From an uncultured Loktanella sp. (GTDB taxonomy: Bacteria; Pseudomonadota; Alphaproteobacteria; Rhodobacterales; Rhodobacteraceae), in assembly GCA_913061335.1 (NCBI GenBank), contig CAJXTP010000008.1:1-27604 (forward strand): a DNA stretch of 27,604 nt, read 5' to 3'. The first letter of the stretch is position 1. Each line of letters begins with the position of its first letter. The position numbers were made by a program, and so were the translations under genes. Shown piece after piece: positions 1 through 7,066 of the stretch. A model generated the notes under the pieces. The model saw nothing but the letters and a program-made list of their open reading frames with translations. It searched no databases and was not told where the DNA came from.

Positions 1-37
1 GAGGTCTCGTGGGCTCGGAGATGTGTATAAGAGACAG
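1..37. other. Nextera i7-side adapter (sequencing artefact)
   Basis: Bases 4-37 match the Illumina Nextera read-2 transposase adapter, and 19-37 are the 19-base Tn5 mosaic end (AGATGTGTATAAGAGACAG). Bases 1-3 (GAG) would be the last bases of an index. This is library sequence left untrimmed, so genomic DNA starts at 38. Confidence 0.97.
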
Positions 38-483
38 GTAGTTAGGATAATATCCACTTCGCCGCGCGCATGTTGCGCCTTTAGCCGGTTGGTGTTGGAC
101 GATATCAGCTTAATGCGTAAACGCGGGTACGCTTTGGCAAAGCGCTGTAATACCAGCGGAATTGCAGGGTAAATAATGTCACTTGGGACGCCAAGCGTGA
201 TCTCGCCTTCATAATCGGTCGACGTCATACGGCCATAGATTTCGTCGTTCAGCGCAAGCATCCGGCGGGCATAACTCAGCAACAGTTCACCCATTGGGGT
301 CAACGCGATGGTGCGGGCAGACCTGTCTAGCAAAGCAATGCCAAGCCCTTCCTCCAATCGCTTGAGCTGCATAGACACCGCAGACTGCGTCAGGTTCAAA
401 AACCCTGCTGCCCGCGTGACCCCGCCCACATCCGCAACTGCCACAAAGGACCGCAGTGCCGTTAAGTCCAGATTTCGCGCCAT
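38..483 (-). CDS. LysR-family transcriptional regulator, C-terminus missing
   Basis: Reading on the minus strand from the ATG at 483 gives about 148 residues starting MARNLDLTALRSFVAV and running without a stop into the adapter. Residues about 5-62 form the LysR winged helix-turn-helix (RAAGFLNLTQSAVSMQLKRL, then LLDRS and LTPMGE). From residue about 93 the substrate-binding domain begins (GEITLGVPSDI) and is cut after its first half. The family consists of cytosolic DNA-binding regulators of about 300 residues, often divergent from a target gene; here the divergent neighbour is a DUF1127 gene at 598. An AGGA sequence lies about 9 bases upstream of the start. The effector and regulon cannot be read from the sequence. 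The truncation is a contig-end effect, not gene decay. Confidence 0.93.
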
Positions 484-597
484 ATCAATTATCCTGATGT
501 ATTACCTAACAAACATTCGTTTCCCTTATACGTTCAATTTCACAATACATCAAGCATTCAAATATGAAGCGCAAATCACATCACGAAAGGACATGAT

Positions 598-807
598 ATG
601 TCAGACCTAAGCCTCAACACTTGCATCCCCCGCTCCCGCATCAGCCTTTGGACACGTTTATCCGCATGGCGCGCCCTCGGACGACAGCGGCGTGACTTGG
701 CCAAATTGGATGCGCAACAGCTTTGCGACATTGGAGTTAGCGCCCAGCAAGCCAAAACAGAAGCCGCACGCCCCGTTTGGGACGCGCCTGCGCATTGGAC
801 ACGGTGA
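598..807 (+). CDS. DUF1127 (YjiS-like) small protein
   Basis: A 69-residue basic protein. The C-terminal half carries the DUF1127 pattern: a leucine/arginine-rich helix (residues 26-36), then LAKLDAQQLCDIGVSAQQA and a closing RPVWDAP. A good ribosome binding site (GAAAGGA) precedes the ATG. DUF1127 proteins in alphaproteobacteria are short, Arg-rich proteins; some have been linked to RNA turnover and phosphate or carbon adaptation, but the role of this one is unknown. It is divergently transcribed from the truncated LysR gene, which makes it a plausible LysR target by inference. The 140 bases between it and the next gene hold a possible promoter for that gene. Confidence 0.85.
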   Translation: MSDLSLNTCIPRSRISLWTRLSAWRALGRQRRDLAKLDAQQLCDIGVSAQQAKTEAARPVWDAPAHWTR

Positions 808-868
808 CCCAACCGCGACATTCCGGCACAATCAAGAGGATTTTCGCGACTTGTATGCGGTGATCCTC

Positions 869-897
869 TTGAAAATAGTGCAAATTCAGCCAATATT
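869..897 (+). promoter_or_regulatory. Possible sigma-70 promoter for the Bax-inhibitor-1 gene
   Basis: TTGAAA at 869-874, a 17-base spacer and AATATT at 892-897 lie 51 bases upstream of the start codon at 948. The hexamers are only moderate matches. This is inference from pattern alone. Confidence 0.3.
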
Positions 898-947
898 GGT
901 TGTAAGGTTGCCGCTGATGGCACCACAGCGCTTACTGGAGGTCTGAA

Positions 948-1667
948 ATGGCTCAATTTGATACGATCCGCACGGCGGGCAATGTCCGCACCGCAGAGAT
1001 CGATGAAGGGCTTCGCGCCCATATGAATAAAGTCTACGGCACAATGTCCGTAGGTCTGTTGCTGACGTTTGCGGCCGCTTGGGCCGTAGGTAATAACGCA
1101 ATGTTAATGCAAACCCTTTTCACAGGCATGACACGTTACCTCGTGATGTTTGCACCACTCATCATGATTTTCGCGTTCAGCGCGATGATCAACCGGATGT
1201 CCGCCGCAGGCGCGCAGCTGTTCTTTTACGTGTTCTCCGCAACGATGGGCGTCTCGATGTCCTATATCTTTGTAGTGTACACAGGGATTTCAATTGCGCA
1301 GACATTCCTAATCACGTCGATCGCTTTTGCTGGACTGTCGCTTTATGGCTATACCACTAAGAAGGACATCTCTGGTTGGGGTGGCTTTCTGATCATGGGC
1401 GTTATCGGCCTTGTCGTCGCGATGATCGTGAACATCTGGCTGCAGTCACCTGCGATCATGTTCGCTGTGTCCGCAATCGGTGTGCTGATCTTTGCTGGTC
1501 TGACCGCCTATGACACACAGAAAATCAAGAACGACTACATCGCACACGCCGCACATGGCGACAGCGAATGGCTGGGCAAAGCCGCCGTTATGGGCGCGAT
1601 TAGCCTTTACCTTGATTTCATCAACATGTTCCAGTTCCTGCTGATGTTCATGGGTGGCCGCGAATAA
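948..1667 (+). CDS. Bax inhibitor-1/YccA (TMBIM) family membrane protein
   Basis: A 239-residue multi-spanning membrane protein with about seven hydrophobic segments from residue 36 to the C-terminus, ending in a YLDFINMFQFLLMFMG helix typical of the family. The motif GLTAYDTQKIK (about residues 184-194) is the conserved signature around the pH-sensing aspartates of bacterial YetJ-type proteins. The family sits in the inner membrane; YetJ is a pH-gated calcium leak, and YccA modulates FtsH. Which role applies here is unknown. A GGAGG ribosome binding site precedes the ATG. The gene is closed by a perfect hairpin terminator at 1695 and converges on rpmG. Confidence 0.93.
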   Translation: MAQFDTIRTAGNVRTAEIDEGLRAHMNKVYGTMSVGLLLTFAAAWAVGNNAMLMQTLFTGMTRYLVMFAPLIMIFAFSAMINRMSAAGAQLFFYVFSATMGVSMSYIFVVYTGISIAQTFLITSIAFAGLSLYGYTTKKDISGWGGFLIMGVIGLVVAMIVNIWLQSPAIMFAVSAIGVLIFAGLTAYDTQKIKNDYIAHAAHGDSEWLGKAAVMGAISLYLDFINMFQFLLMFMGGRE

Positions 1668-1694
1668 TCAAACCTAAAGGTTTGAAACAATAGC

Positions 1695-1728
1695 GGGGCC
1701 GGTGCTGATGCACCGGCCCCATTTTTTT
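1695..1728 (+). terminator. Intrinsic terminator of the Bax-inhibitor-1 gene
   Basis: A perfect 11-base-pair stem (GGGGCCGGTGC at 1695-1705 with GCACCGGCCCC at 1710-1720), a TGAT loop and a run of seven T after one A. It lies 27 bases after the stop codon and is a textbook rho-independent terminator. Confidence 0.95.
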
Positions 1729-1767
1729 GTTGATTGACCAATTAGCAACCGTTCATACGCCACAGCA

Positions 1768-1799
1768 AAAAGGGCCGCGCATTTCTGCACGACCCTTTT
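1768..1799 (-). terminator. Intrinsic terminator of rpmG
   Basis: A 14-base-pair stem (1768-1781 with 1786-1799) closed by a GAAA tetraloop when read on the minus strand. Two positions pair as G-U only in the minus-strand RNA (they are C-A mismatches on plus). The right arm ends in TTTTT on minus. It lies 25 bases after the rpmG stop. Confidence 0.9.
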
Positions 1800-1823
1800 C
1801 AAATTCTAATAAGAGGCGATCAG

Positions 1824-1991
1824 TTACTTGATCTTGCCTTCTTTGTATTCCACGTGCTTGCGTACAACTGGGTCATACTTACGTACGACCATCTTTTCAG
1901 TCATGGTACGCGCGTTTTTCTTAGTTACGTAGAAGTGGCCAGTTCCCGCAGTGGAGTTCAGGCGGATTTTGATGGTGGTAGGCTTCGCCAT
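1824..1991 (-). CDS. rpmG: 50S ribosomal protein L33
   Basis: A 55-residue protein starting MAKPTTIKIRLNSTAGTGHFYVT, then KKNARTMTEKM and ending KEGKIK. This is the canonical alphaproteobacterial L33 of the form lacking the CxxC zinc ligands: the sequence contains no cysteine. It binds 23S rRNA near the E site of the large subunit. It is a single-gene unit: a promoter candidate lies at 2057-2084, and the minus-strand terminator follows at 1768-1799. Confidence 0.97.
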   Translation of the reverse strand: MAKPTTIKIRLNSTAGTGHFYVTKKNARTMTEKMVVRKYDPVVRKHVEYKEGKIK

Positions 1992-2056
1992 GTCTCATCA
2001 CTTTCTTGGGTTTAGAGCCACGCGGGGTGCGTGGCACGTCTATCTGATTAAGCTGC

Positions 2057-2084
2057 CTTTTACCCTCGTACGGTCCCGAGTCAA
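2057..2084 (-). promoter_or_regulatory. Likely sigma-70 promoter of rpmG
   Basis: On the minus strand, TTGACT (2079-2084), a 16-base spacer and TAAAAG (2057-2062) lie about 65 bases upstream of the rpmG start. The position between the end of rnpB and rpmG makes it the natural rpmG promoter. Confidence 0.55.
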
Positions 2085-2121
2085 CCGCAAAGCGCCGTAA
2101 CGGCGGCCAGCGGCGTAGAAA

Positions 2122-2498
2122 AGTGCGGGTGGTCTGTAAGCCGGATTTTGTCTAGGGCATTGCTGCCCCGAGATGATCATTCATCTGGACTGATTGTTAC
2201 CAACCAGCCTCTAGCTGCCAACCCGGGTCTCTGTGGTCCAAGCACCCACGCCGCAAGCGACACGAGACCCCTATTTGGCATTGCTCCCGGCGGGGCTTGC
2301 CATGCCGTCTGTGTTGCCACATCCGCGGTGGGCTCTTACCCCACCTTTTCACCGTTACCTCCATATAGAAGGCAGTCTGTTCTCTGTGGCGCTTTCCCTA
2401 GGGTTACCCCCGCTGGGTATTACCCAGCACCGTGCTTTTCATGGAGTCCGGACTTTCCTCGAGGTGTTACCACCCCGCGACCATCCGACCACCCGCAT
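2122..2498 (-). ncRNA. rnpB: RNase P RNA (class A)
   Basis: The minus strand carries the hallmark blocks of bacterial RNase P RNA in order: the 5' P1 strand GCGGGTGGTC (2487-2496), GAGGAAAGTCCGGACTCCA (2442-2460), the GGTAAGAGCCCACCGC block of the P11/P12 region (about 2326-2341), and the 3' block CCGGCTTACAGACCACCC (2127-2144), whose end pairs perfectly over 10 bases with P1. The RNA is the catalytic subunit that trims tRNA 5' leaders. The length of about 375 bases is normal. The exact ends are inferred from P1. The gene starts only 8 bases after the amidase stop, and open frames across it on both strands are spurious. Confidence 0.96.
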
Positions 2499-2502
2499 CT
2501 GC

Positions 2503-2531
2503 CAGCTACGTGCTGGGCGCGTTTGCGTCAA
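2503..2531 (-). promoter_or_regulatory. Likely rnpB promoter nested in the end of the amidase gene
   Basis: On the minus strand, TTGACG (2526-2531), exactly 17 bases, then TAGCTG (2503-2508). Transcription starting about 6 bases downstream would give an RNA beginning at the P1 helix. The first three bases of the -10 element are the TAG stop codon of the amidase gene. Confidence 0.6.
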
Positions 2532-3171
2532 CGGGGAATCGGTGTGCCAGATCAGTAAGCAAAGCCATGTCAGCCGCTGATAGCGGCCCATGGGCATGCG
2601 GGCGGTAATGCAGGCGAAAGCAGTGCAGCGCCAGATCAACGTCGTCAGTGGCGGTAAAGCCCGCACGCTGCATAAGCGGCACAAACTGATCCAACGGGGC
2701 CGGATCAACCGCGGCAGGCCACACAGCCAAACCCATCCGGCCCAAACGCTGCCAGTCGAACCGCGCGCCTGGGTCGATTTTACGGCCTGGGGCCATGTCT
2801 GAATGCCCGATAACGCGGTGCGCCGGAATATCCCAACGGGTCATGATGCCTGCGACTAAATCACAAAGGCTATCCATCAGCGGCGCAGAAAACGGCGAAT
2901 ACCCATCATTGGACAGCTCGATCCCGATAGACGCAGAGTTCACATCCGTGACACCCCCCCAACGCCCAGCGCCCGCATGCCACGCGCGCATTTCCTCGGC
3001 CACCAGCGATATAATCTCTCCGTCGGGGGCAATCAGGTAATGGGCGGATACTTCGGTGTCAGGGTTGCACAGGGTGCGGCAGGCGGCTGCTGTGTCCGGC
3101 ATGGCCGTATAGTGAATGACGATGATCGTCGGCACCGCCCCACCCTTGCGCGGCCCAAAATTGGGCGACAA
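2506..3171 (-). CDS. N-acetylmuramoyl-L-alanine amidase, AmpD/amidase_2 type
   Basis: A 221-residue amidase_2 protein that cuts the bond between N-acetylmuramic acid and L-alanine in peptidoglycan or its recycled fragments. Zinc ligands visible by family pattern are His20 (VIHYTA), His123 (IGHSDMAPGRK) and Asp133 (KIDPG). Glu85 (SIGIELSN) lies at the usual catalytic glutamate. No signal peptide is seen, which suggests a cytosolic recycling role like AmpD rather than export. The start used is TTG; no ATG lies close to the domain edge, so the N-terminus is uncertain. It follows the lipoprotein gene by 29 bases and precedes rnpB. Confidence 0.9.
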   Translation of the reverse strand: MSPNFGPRKGGAVPTIIVIHYTAMPDTAAACRTLCNPDTEVSAHYLIAPDGEIISLVAEEMRAWHAGAGRWGGVTDVNSASIGIELSNDGYSPFSAPLMDSLCDLVAGIMTRWDIPAHRVIGHSDMAPGRKIDPGARFDWQRLGRMGLAVWPAAVDPAPLDQFVPLMQRAGFTATDDVDLALHCFRLHYRPHAHGPLSAADMALLTDLAHRFPVDANAPST

Positions 3172-3200
3172 GAAGTTAGAGGGCGGGTGGGTCAGGCGCG

Positions 3201-3917
3201 TCAGCGGCCTGCTGCCAACAAGAACGGCGCAGGATCCCAGCCACAGGCAAAGCCATCGCCATCAGGATCAAGGCCTTTGCGGTCGCGGTCAGGTCCACCA
3301 ATAGCCAAGAAATCGCGCTGTGCTGCATCTGGCGACATATATTTTACGCAGTTACGCTGAAATCGGCCTTGGGTCCCAAAGATCGACCGCGCATACCATT
3401 CTTGGCCCATTTGGTTGGGTGCATTTAACGCGTATTCAACAATATTGGGGCCAGTATTTGCTGGACGGGTCGGCAATGCAGTTGGCTGGATTTGCTCGCG
3501 GGCCGCAGCTAGGGCCGCGCGGCGTTGCGCATCCGACTCGATTGATTCGCGTCCGGAGACGGCGCTAAACTCTTGCTCGTCCGAAATCGCGCCATTGTTG
3601 CTTGCGCGTACAGGAGCCGCCGCCACGCTAGCCGATGGGCTTATCGCCGACATCGGCGCGCCAATTGGCGCAGTTTGACCAATGCCAACAGCGGCCAGAT
3701 CAGTTGCCCCAATCGCACCCGTTTGCACAGGCGCAGGGGAGCCGAATGTCGTGGACCCAGAGGCGGCCAACGCCGTATCCCGGCGGGCACGTTCCATGGC
3801 GAAATCGGCAGCGCTGTTAAACCCCGGCCCTGCATTGCTTGCGGGCACAGGCGGGGTGCAGGCCTGCAAAACGACCATGCCGATAACTGCAATTCCAAGC
3901 ATTTTCACGATATTCAC
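3201..3917 (-). CDS. Putative lipoprotein with an Excalibur-like calcium-binding end
   Basis: A 238-residue protein. An N-terminal hydrophobic stretch ends in a lipobox (VLQAC, Cys20), so it is probably an envelope lipoprotein. Residues about 25-155 are low-complexity, rich in Ala, Ser, Pro and Thr. The C-terminal third (NCVKYMSPDAAQRDFLAIGG, then DPDGDGFACGWDP) resembles Excalibur-type modules: a Cys pair around an Asp-rich DxDGDGxxC loop that would bind calcium. The function is unknown. It lies in the gatC-gatA direction, 28 bases after gatA, and just before a peptidoglycan amidase, which hints at an envelope role. Confidence 0.75.
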   Translation of the reverse strand: MNIVKMLGIAVIGMVVLQACTPPVPASNAGPGFNSAADFAMERARRDTALAASGSTTFGSPAPVQTGAIGATDLAAVGIGQTAPIGAPMSAISPSASVAAAPVRASNNGAISDEQEFSAVSGRESIESDAQRRAALAAAREQIQPTALPTRPANTGPNIVEYALNAPNQMGQEWYARSIFGTQGRFQRNCVKYMSPDAAQRDFLAIGGPDRDRKGLDPDGDGFACGWDPAPFLLAAGR

Positions 3918-3945
3918 CTATCCTAAACCAACGGTTTTACGGGCT

Positions 3946-5427
3946 TTACCACCACTTTTGCGGCTTGGCTACAAATCCAGCAGCCTGTTCCAGCGCATAA
4001 GCGACATTCAGCAGATCGCCTTCTTCCCACGGACGGCCAATCAGCTGAAGCCCAAGCGGCAAGCCATTGGCATCAACGCCAGCAGGCACCGCAATACCGG
4101 GCAAACCTGCAAGGTTGACGGTCACGGTAAACACATCATTCAGATACATCTGGATCGGATCAGCATCGACCATTTCACCCAAACCAAACGCGGCAGACGG
4201 GGTTGCAGGCGTCAGGATCGCGTCAACGCCAGCGGCAAACACCTGATCAAAGTCACGCTTAATCAACGCACGGACCTTACGGGCGCGGTTGTAATAAGCG
4301 TCGTAGAAACCAGCGGACAGAACATATGTCCCAACCATCACGCGGCGCTGGACCTCGGCACCAAAACCTTCGGCGCGGGTCTTTTCATACATCTCCGTGA
4401 TGCCGTCGCCAGCGTCCAGCTTGGCGCGGTGACCAAAGCGCACACCGTCATAACGCGCAAGGTTCGACGATGCCTCGGCAGGGGCAATCACGTAATATGC
4501 GGGCAGCGCGTATTTGGTGTGCGGCAGCGTGATGTCACGAATGACAGCGCCCGCGTCTTTCAGCATCGCAGTGCCGTCTTCCCAAAGCTTTTCAATCGCA
4601 GCAGGAATTCCGTCCATGCGATATTCTTTTGGAATACCAATGACTTTACCCTTAATGTCGCCCGTCAAAGCGGCCTCAAAATTCGGCACAGCCATGTCCA
4701 TGCTGGTGCTGTCTTTGGGGTCGTGACCACACATCGCCTCGAGCATAATTGCGCTATCACGGACGTCTTTGGTCATCGGACCAGCCTGATCAAGCGACGA
4801 TGCAAACGCGACGACACCCCAACGGGACACGCGGCCATAGGTCGGCTTGATGCCAGTAATACCCGTGAACGCGGCAGGCTGACGGATCGATCCGCCCGTG
4901 TCAGTTCCCGTGGCACCAAGACAAAGATCAGCGGCAACAGCAGCGGCAGACCCACCCGATGATCCACCAGGGGTCAGCGCGCGGTCATCACTTTTCCACG
5001 GGTTCACGGCGTTGCCATAAACGGATGTCTCATTCGACGACCCCATGGCAAATTCGTCCATGTTGAGCTTGCCCAACATCACGGCACCCGCGTCAAACAA
5101 CTGGGTTGTGACAGTGGATTCGTATTCGGGCTTGAACCCGTTCAAAATACCAGACGCGGCCTGCGACGGGACACCTTTGGTGCAAAACAGATCTTTGATG
5201 CCCAGTGGAATACCGCACATATCAGGCGCGTCGCCGGATTTAATCCTGACATCAGCGGCAGCGGCTTGTACATTTGCAATATCAGGGGTGTGATGGACAA
5301 ACGCGTTCAACGCGCCAGCGCCTTCGATCGCGCCCAAATAGGCGTTCGTTAATTCAGCGGATGATACATCCCCTTTGCGCAGTGCGTCTCGGGCAGAGGC
5401 AATAGTCAGCTTGGACAGATCAGTCAT
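3946..5427 (-). CDS. gatA: Asp-tRNA(Asn)/Glu-tRNA(Gln) amidotransferase subunit A
   Basis: A 493-residue amidase-signature enzyme of normal length. It releases ammonia from glutamine for the GatCAB complex, which converts misacylated Glu-tRNA(Gln) and Asp-tRNA(Asn) to the correct forms. The Ser-Ser-Lys triad is visible as Lys78 (GIKDLF), Ser156 (TPGGSSGGSA) and Ser180 (TGTDTGGSIRQP). Its ATG shares one base with the gatC stop (TAATG), so translation is coupled. gatB is not in the window, which is common in this group. Confidence 0.98.
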   Translation of the reverse strand: MTDLSKLTIASARDALRKGDVSSAELTNAYLGAIEGAGALNAFVHHTPDIANVQAAAADVRIKSGDAPDMCGIPLGIKDLFCTKGVPSQAASGILNGFKPEYESTVTTQLFDAGAVMLGKLNMDEFAMGSSNETSVYGNAVNPWKSDDRALTPGGSSGGSAAAVAADLCLGATGTDTGGSIRQPAAFTGITGIKPTYGRVSRWGVVAFASSLDQAGPMTKDVRDSAIMLEAMCGHDPKDSTSMDMAVPNFEAALTGDIKGKVIGIPKEYRMDGIPAAIEKLWEDGTAMLKDAGAVIRDITLPHTKYALPAYYVIAPAEASSNLARYDGVRFGHRAKLDAGDGITEMYEKTRAEGFGAEVQRRVMVGTYVLSAGFYDAYYNRARKVRALIKRDFDQVFAAGVDAILTPATPSAAFGLGEMVDADPIQMYLNDVFTVTVNLAGLPGIAVPAGVDANGLPLGLQLIGRPWEEGDLLNVAYALEQAAGFVAKPQKWW

Positions 5428-5714
5428 TATTCAACCACCTTAGGCACAGCAAAAAACCCTTCACGGGCATCAGGGGCGTTTTTCATCACGGCGGCTTGCT
5501 GGCTGCCATCAGTCACAACATCGGTGCGGCGTTTTAGGCGCTGCGGAGTAACAGAAGTCATCGGCTCAATGCCATCAACGTCAACTTCATTAAGTTGCTC
5601 GATAAAGCCCAGAATGGCGGAAAATTCCTGCGCCAATGCGGGCAGCGCGTCATCTTCAACCTTGATGCGGGCCAATTTGGCGACGCGGCGGGCGGTTTCG
5701 GTGTCAATCGACAT
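5427..5714 (-). CDS. gatC: Asp-tRNA(Asn)/Glu-tRNA(Gln) amidotransferase subunit C
   Basis: A 95-residue protein with the GatC pattern: MSIDTETARRVAKLARI at the N-terminus, a helical middle (EFSAILGFIEQLNEVDVDGIEP) and the conserved C-terminal tail (REGFFAVPKVVE). GatC wraps around GatA and GatB and holds the complex together. It is the first gene of the pair and its stop overlaps gatA by one base. A long hairpin lies about 107 bases upstream of its start. Confidence 0.97.
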   Translation of the reverse strand: MSIDTETARRVAKLARIKVEDDALPALAQEFSAILGFIEQLNEVDVDGIEPMTSVTPQRLKRRTDVVTDGSQQAAVMKNAPDAREGFFAVPKVVE

Positions 5715-5820
5715 GGGCGGGCCTCCGGATGGGGGATAAGTTTGACCGCTCGTTTACCCGTGCGGCATTCGCCTGTCACGCGATATTTCAGGCCAAGCCG
5801 TACCCACCCACAGGGTCGGG

Positions 5821-5860
5821 CCACGCAGGACAAAAGGAACACCTTTTGCCCTGTGCGTGG
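5821..5860 (-). promoter_or_regulatory. Long stem-loop in the leader of gatC
   Basis: Arms CCACG/CGTGG (5821-5825 with 5856-5860) and CAGGACAAAAGG/CCTTTTGCCCTG (5826-5837 with 5842-5853) form 17 pairs around a 4-base loop with a 2-base bulge. One position pairs (G-U) only in minus-strand RNA, so the structure belongs to the minus transcript. It has no T-run, so it is not a clear terminator. It could be an mRNA stabiliser, a leader element or a processing site. Confidence 0.6.
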
Positions 5861-5877
5861 GGCGACCATACTGGCGC

Positions 5878-6453
5878 CTAGTGGTCGCGAGCGGCCATAC
5901 CGTCATGGGCTGCCTGCATACCGCGGGCCGCCAAATCGCTGACCTCTGCGGCATGTGTTTGCAACGCGGCAACAACATCAGGGTCATCTGATGTTTGCAC
6001 AACCGCGATCCCTGTGGCCGTCATCTCGATTTCGGTCACGATGGACTCTGAGTTTTCGAACAATACGTCCAAGGTTTGGCTTTGAATTGGAATTTGCGGA
6101 TCGCGCTGGTCATCCACCCGCTGGATCATGCCCGCGACATGGCCGACCAACAATTCACGCAGGTCAGGATTGTCAGTCTCTGTCACAGTACGAATACCGT
6201 TAGGCAGGTTTTCAACCGTGCGCGTCAGATCTTTGTGGTTCTCGAACATGGCGCGCAATTCAGCGACCTCGACCTCATCGGTATCCACGCCATTTAACAT
6301 CGGGGTGCCAATGACATTATGTATCATTTTTTCGCCCATCAGGTTCGACATCACGTTATGCATGCCGCCCATCGACGTCAGGCCGACAACCACGCCGCCT
6401 GCGATCAGTACGACCGCCCCTAAAGACACCAGTCCAACTGTTCGTTTTTGCAT
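5878..6453 (-). CDS. Membrane-anchored protein of unknown function with two internal repeats
   Basis: I do not recognise a named family. The 191-residue protein starts at the ATG at 6453 (preceded by GGGTGG), 10 codons inside the longest frame, because MQKRTVGLVSLGAVVLIAGG is a clean signal anchor or signal peptide. The rest is predicted periplasmic. Two repeats of about 50 residues are visible: 65-113 (ELRAMFENHKD ... NGIRTVTETDNPD ... HVAGM) and 127-176 (TLDVLFENSES ... TGIAVVQTSDDPD ... HAAEV). His73, His105 and His167 are possible ligand residues. The gene is flanked by tadA upstream and gatC downstream on the same strand. Upstream lie 11-base tandem repeats. Confidence 0.7.
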   Translation of the reverse strand: MQKRTVGLVSLGAVVLIAGGVVVGLTSMGGMHNVMSNLMGEKMIHNVIGTPMLNGVDTDEVEVAELRAMFENHKDLTRTVENLPNGIRTVTETDNPDLRELLVGHVAGMIQRVDDQRDPQIPIQSQTLDVLFENSESIVTEIEMTATGIAVVQTSDDPDVVAALQTHAAEVSDLAARGMQAAHDGMAARDH

Positions 6454-6522
6454 TACGGCCACCCAACAAATTAAACATTTCAAAACGGAAATATGTCGTT
6501 ATAGACCTGCTATCAAGCGGCA

Positions 6523-6555
6523 TATGCAAAACTTATGTAAAACTTATGCAAATCA
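6523..6555 (-). repeat. Three 11-base tandem repeats upstream of the unknown membrane protein
   Basis: TATGCAAAACT (6523-6533), TATGTAAAACT (6534-6544) and the partial copy TATGCAAATCA (6545-6555) follow each other without gaps. The period equals one helical turn, as in direct-repeat sites of OmpR/PhoB-type regulators. They lie between the tadA stop and the 6453 start. No cognate regulator is identified. Confidence 0.6.
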
Positions 6556-7002
6556 TATACGCTTTTTAGCGAAGAAATCGCGCAATAACGCCTCTGACGC
6601 CGCAGCGCCAATGCCGTCGTAAACCTCTGGCTTGTGATGGCACTGCGCATGGGAAAACACCCGTGGCCCCTGTGCGACGCCACCCGATTTTGGGTCTGAT
6701 GCCCCGTAATACAACCGCCCGATCCGCGCATTGGAAATTGCGGCCGCACACATCGGGCACGGCTCTAACGTTACGTAAAGATCATAGCCTGACAGCCGCT
6801 CTTGCCCCAGCGCCTGACACGCCGCACGGATCGCCAAGACCTCTGCATGAGCCGTCGGGTCATTTAGTTCTCGGGTCCGGTTTCCTGCTTTAGCAACAAC
6901 GCCTTGCGGACCGACGATCACGGCACCAACAGGCACTTCGCCACGGTCCCCCGCAGCGATTGCCTCGGCCATGGCCGCATCCATATGGCTGGTAAATGTC
7001 AT
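6553..7002 (-). CDS. tadA: tRNA adenosine(34) deaminase
   Basis: A 149-residue zinc deaminase that converts A34 to inosine in the anticodon of tRNA-Arg(ACG). The signature is complete: His52 and Glu54 in TAHAEV, and Cys82 and Cys85 in LEPCPMC. The length is normal. It is transcribed away from a methyltransferase gene at 7067, with 64 bases between the starts. Related cytidine or guanine deaminases share the motif, but the overall sequence (NRTRELNDPTAHAEVLAIR) is TadA-like. Confidence 0.95.
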   Translation of the reverse strand: MTFTSHMDAAMAEAIAAGDRGEVPVGAVIVGPQGVVAKAGNRTRELNDPTAHAEVLAIRAACQALGQERLSGYDLYVTLEPCPMCAAAISNARIGRLYYGASDPKSGGVAQGPRVFSHAQCHHKPEVYDGIGAAASEALLRDFFAKKRI

Positions 7003-7066
7003 AGGTTTTCATGCCTTATCGCGACCTTGCCTTGCAACCCCCCAATTGCGCAGCCAGTGTAACGGC

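Noticed and set aside
2148..2708. Several open frames of 89-136 residues across 2148-2708 on both strands
   Set aside because: They lie over the RNase P RNA gene and show no protein-family features.
3682..4962. A 426-residue open frame on plus
   Set aside because: Antisense to gatA, which is an unmistakable gene; the plus product has no domain pattern and the frame is a GC-bias shadow.
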